Below, in pieces: positions 61,967 through 64,000 of a stretch of DNA of 64,000 nt. The notes beneath the pieces are model-generated. The model was not told the DNA's origin, searched no databases, and was given only the letters and a program-made list of their open reading frames with translations. A program made the translations under genes and the position numbers. The DNA comes from Terfezia claveryi (taxonomy: Eukaryota > Ascomycota > Pezizomycetes > Pezizales > Pezizaceae), in assembly GCA_015179025.1 (NCBI GenBank), contig WHUX01000125.1, positions 1 to 64,000 of the forward strand. Direction: 5' to 3'. Numbering within the stretch: position 1 is the first letter of the stretch; every line of letters starts with the position of its first letter.

Positions 61967-62335
61967 CTACAGAATTTGAGCTCTCTTGAGCATAATGCGA
62001 ATTTCCTGCATACAGTGTCCCACACTCTCGTGATAATGCTTCCCTACACCTTCAAACTCCGCTGAAATAGCAATCGGATAATTTCCACGGAAACGTTTTC
62101 GCATATCTACCATCCCCCGCTTGCAATCACCGTAGCCCTTTTTCAATTGCTGGCATCGGGTTGGCAACGTCTCGGAGAGCGGGTAACGAAGGCAGTCGGC
62201 AGGCTTGTTTCGATGCACAAAGACGCAGTCCGAGTTGGCAAGGCACTCAGCAAGGGCAGCGCCTGGAGAGTTATTAGTTCTGTTGTAGATAAACTGAAGG
62301 TACAGTATGAGCTTATGTATATCTTTACACGGTAT
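61967..62335 (-). CDS. PET191: Cytochrome c oxidase assembly protein Pet191/COA5, with damaged start and splice donor
   Basis: Small twin-Cys protein of the intermembrane space needed for cytochrome oxidase assembly. The body at 61967-62262 is intact: AALAECLANSDCVFV, KPADCLRYPLSE, LPTRCQQLKKGYGDCKRGMV, DMRKRFRGNYPIA, with CX10C and CX9C spacing. The expected first exon is visible at 62317-62335 (PCKDI, phase 1, giving the conserved CKDIRAALAEC join). However, its start codon reads ATA and the intron 62263-62316 begins AT instead of GT; each is one G-to-A change from normal. With those two exons the protein would be 104 aa, the usual size. No other in-frame ATG exists before a stop. It may be a recent pseudogene, or use a start and donor I cannot see. 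The C-terminal ~30 residues are less conserved and might contain another intron. Confidence 0.7.
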   Translation of the reverse strand: MPCKDIHKLILYLQFIYNRTNNSPGAALAECLANSDCVFVHRNKPADCLRYPLSETLPTRCQQLKKGYGDCKRGMVDMRKRFRGNYPIAISAEFEGVGKHYHESVGHCMQEIRIMLKRAQIL

Positions 62336-63047
62336 ATATATCAATCAGCCAATCAGCGTGGGGGTGAGGCGCATATATTGGGTGTTTGCAGGTACACCTA
62401 GATCTGATAATTATTTCAGAATAATTCTCTAGAGGTTTCAGGCTAGATATCTTATAATCCATGTACCGTAGCGCCCTGTAACATAGAGGGGCTGATTTGG
62501 GCTAATATTCAAGCCAGACGGGGAGGCTCACAACAAAAACCAGACTATACAACAAAAGTCTTGTATCTCAGAGTCAACAGCCCACACTCGAGGGGCTTGT
62601 GCCAGCCAACCAGACTACACACGAGCCTATGATACTCTAATTTGCATGCAACAGCCACTATGTATTGTCCGAGTCCCCAGCGTGCGATAGCTCCCCAGAA
62701 GATGGGGCTATATATCGTTTTCCACTGCCCCAGACACCGAGCGGAGAGGCTCAAGCTCACTACCGACAGCCACGTTCTATCGTAGAGGCTTGTGCCAACC
62801 AGACTATCCATAGGAGGCACTAGACTACAGAACTGAGATAACACAAAGCTCTCCTGCATTCAGTTCTGATCGGCGGATTTAATATAGAAGCTCTGAATAT
62901 TTCACTTTTTCCACTTTCAACTCAGATTAGTTAGCAGAGACTGTCATTCAGTCCGGATGTACAGTTACATAGCTCACGCGGACCCTGGAAGTATGAGTAC
63001 CGACATTTTTTTTTTTTCTTTTAAAAAAAAAAACCTAACAGCGCTGC
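62336..63047. other. Spacer with two motif copies in tandem orientation
   Basis: Copies GCCAACCAGACTA at 62605-62617 and GTGCCAACCAGACTA at 62792-62806 lie in the same orientation, both preceded by GAGGGGCTTGT- or GAGGCTTGT-like sequence. ACCAGACTA also occurs near 62540. T- and A-runs at 63007-63032 lie just past the USO1 stop. No gene. Confidence 0.5.
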
Positions 63048-64000
63048 CTACTCATACTCATCCTCATCCTCATCCTCATCCTCATCCAAGTCCTCATCAG
63101 CATCATCTCCATCTTCATCATCCGACACCGTCTCGTTTAAAGATTTCAATCGTTTCTATCGTGTGTATGTCCGTCCACATGAGTAACGCTACAGAATTAG
63201 GAAATATGGGGATGATGTTATCGCTAACCTTATAAGCCTTCTTCTTATCCTCTATATCACCCAATACGAGTAATAAATCATCGAGTTCGGTCTGAACATT
63301 GTTCGCTCTCTCTTCAGCCGCACTAATTTTCATTTGTGCGTCCTCCTGAGCTTTCGTTAACTTCTCCCCCATGGCCGCTTTCTCTTCCTTTAGTCTCTCC
63401 TCCGCATCCTCCTGGACCTTCCTTATCTCCTCATCCGCTGACTTCTTGACTTCAGCTGCCTTACTTTCCGCCTCGGTAAGTGCGACCTTCAACTTCTCTT
63501 CCTCTGCATTTACCTTATCCTGCGTAACTTTTAGCTCCTCCTCTACTGCTTTTCTCTCTTGTTCGGCTTGCTTTAGTTTCTCTTCCAGTTCCTTCAGCTT
63601 GACATCTGCCTCGGCTTCGGTCGCGCTGAGTTTCTGCTCCAGCATTTTTCGAGCTTTCTTATTCGCCTCAGCATTTTCGTCGCTAGATTTCTTTGCCGCC
63701 ATGAGTTCCTCATTGTGCAGTCCTCTGGAGACTTGGAGCTCTTTCGCCGATGCCTCAAGGTCGGCTTCAAGATCGTTGACGCAGCCTTCCAACATCATAA
63801 TGACCGCATCTTTTTGCTCCTTCGTGATCCTGAGATCTGCGCTAGCTTGCTTTTCCACTTGATGTACATCCGCCGCTGCCTTCTCCCTCAGCTTCTTTAG
63901 CTCAATGTCAAAGTCGACGCGAGCACGCTGTAATTCTCCCCTTGACTCAGTTGTGATTCGCTGAACAAGAGCATCCCCCTCGGACTTTATCCTTTCCATT
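63048..64000 (-). CDS. USO1: Vesicle tethering protein Uso1/p115, C-terminal part (cut by window edge)
   Basis: Long coiled-coil tether for ER-to-Golgi vesicles. The window holds the last two exons, 63229-64000 (continuing beyond the edge) and 63048-63155, with the intron 63156-63228. Visible sequence is ~290 residues of continuous charged heptads (KLKELEEKLKQAEQERK; ESKAAEVKKSADEEIRK). The signature ELDDLLLVLGDIEDKKKAYK comes next. After the splice come KRLKSLNETVSDDEDG and an acidic tail of Asp/Glu repeats ending DEDEDEYE. ELDDLL(L/M)VLGD(I/L)E plus the acidic end is characteristic of Uso1/p115, which separates it from generic myosin-like coiled coils. The head domain lies outside the window. 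The tail is encoded by a CTCATC-type trinucleotide/hexamer repeat. Confidence 0.88.

Noticed and set aside
63371..63862. 163-codon Ser/Ala/Phe-rich plus-strand ORF
   Set aside because: Antisense shadow of the USO1 coiled coil (charged codons read backwards).

Overview
This window looks like nuclear DNA of a filamentous ascomycete (Pezizomycotina). The genes are interrupted by many short GT-AG introns, mostly 45-75 nt. The proteins are fungal in type: NoxA, a fungal Pif1 helicase, a Cem1-type mitochondrial ketoacyl synthase and SSN3. Long gene-poor stretches are full of Tc1/mariner/pogo-like transposon remains. The density of small exons and the repeat-rich spacers suggest Pezizomycetes (truffle/morel-like), but that is inference. 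No tRNA, rRNA or CRISPR array was seen.

Layout. 28-2339 (-) V-ATPase subunit B. 3896-4818 (+) a PD-(D/E)XK-like unknown with a mitochondrial-type N-terminus. 4.9-11.5 kb is repeat-rich, with a nested mariner-type MITE, a repeat-peptide ORF and a decayed DPH7 (WD40) gene. 11596-12485 (-) Rpn12; 12757-17949 (-) UGGT; 18354-20748 (-) NoxA. 22834-23426 (+) a small coiled-coil protein, possibly BLOC-1. 23889-27117 (-) Rad1/XPF. 28587-32238 (+) Dis3/Rrp44. 32568-34253 (-) argininosuccinate synthase. 36580-40346 is a pogo-like transposon interrupted by a 1.8-kb near-perfect palindrome. 40834-41800 (+) HotDog thioesterase; 42667-45545 (-) Pif1 helicase with an RNase H1-type N-terminal domain; 46379-48167 (+) mitochondrial KAS; 48375-49667 (-) secreted orphan; 50182-51597 (-) Bet4; 53726-55980 (+) CDK8/Ssn3. 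58489-59497 (+) Rrp45; 61054-61742 (+) complex I 15-kDa subunit; 61967-62335 (-) Pet191; 63048-64000+ (-) Uso1, cut by the right edge.

Exon models were built by hand from splice consensus and homology memory. For nearly all genes the summed exons are an exact multiple of three. Most genes are unrelated housekeeping functions: proton pumping, the proteasome, ER glycoprotein quality control, excision repair, RNA decay, arginine synthesis, mitochondrial fatty-acid synthesis, prenylation and vesicle tethering. Recurring themes are the exosome (Dis3 and Rrp45) and mitochondrial twin-Cys proteins (complex I 15-kDa subunit and Pet191, tail to tail).

The most notable structures are the following. 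The palindromic element sits in a pogo-like transposase, and its removal restores the reading frame. A 15-bp motif, TAGTCTGGTTGGCAC, is scattered about 15 times through the spacers. The Pet191 gene seems to have lost its start codon and first splice donor through two G-to-A changes. Several coding exons are only 11-27 nt long.
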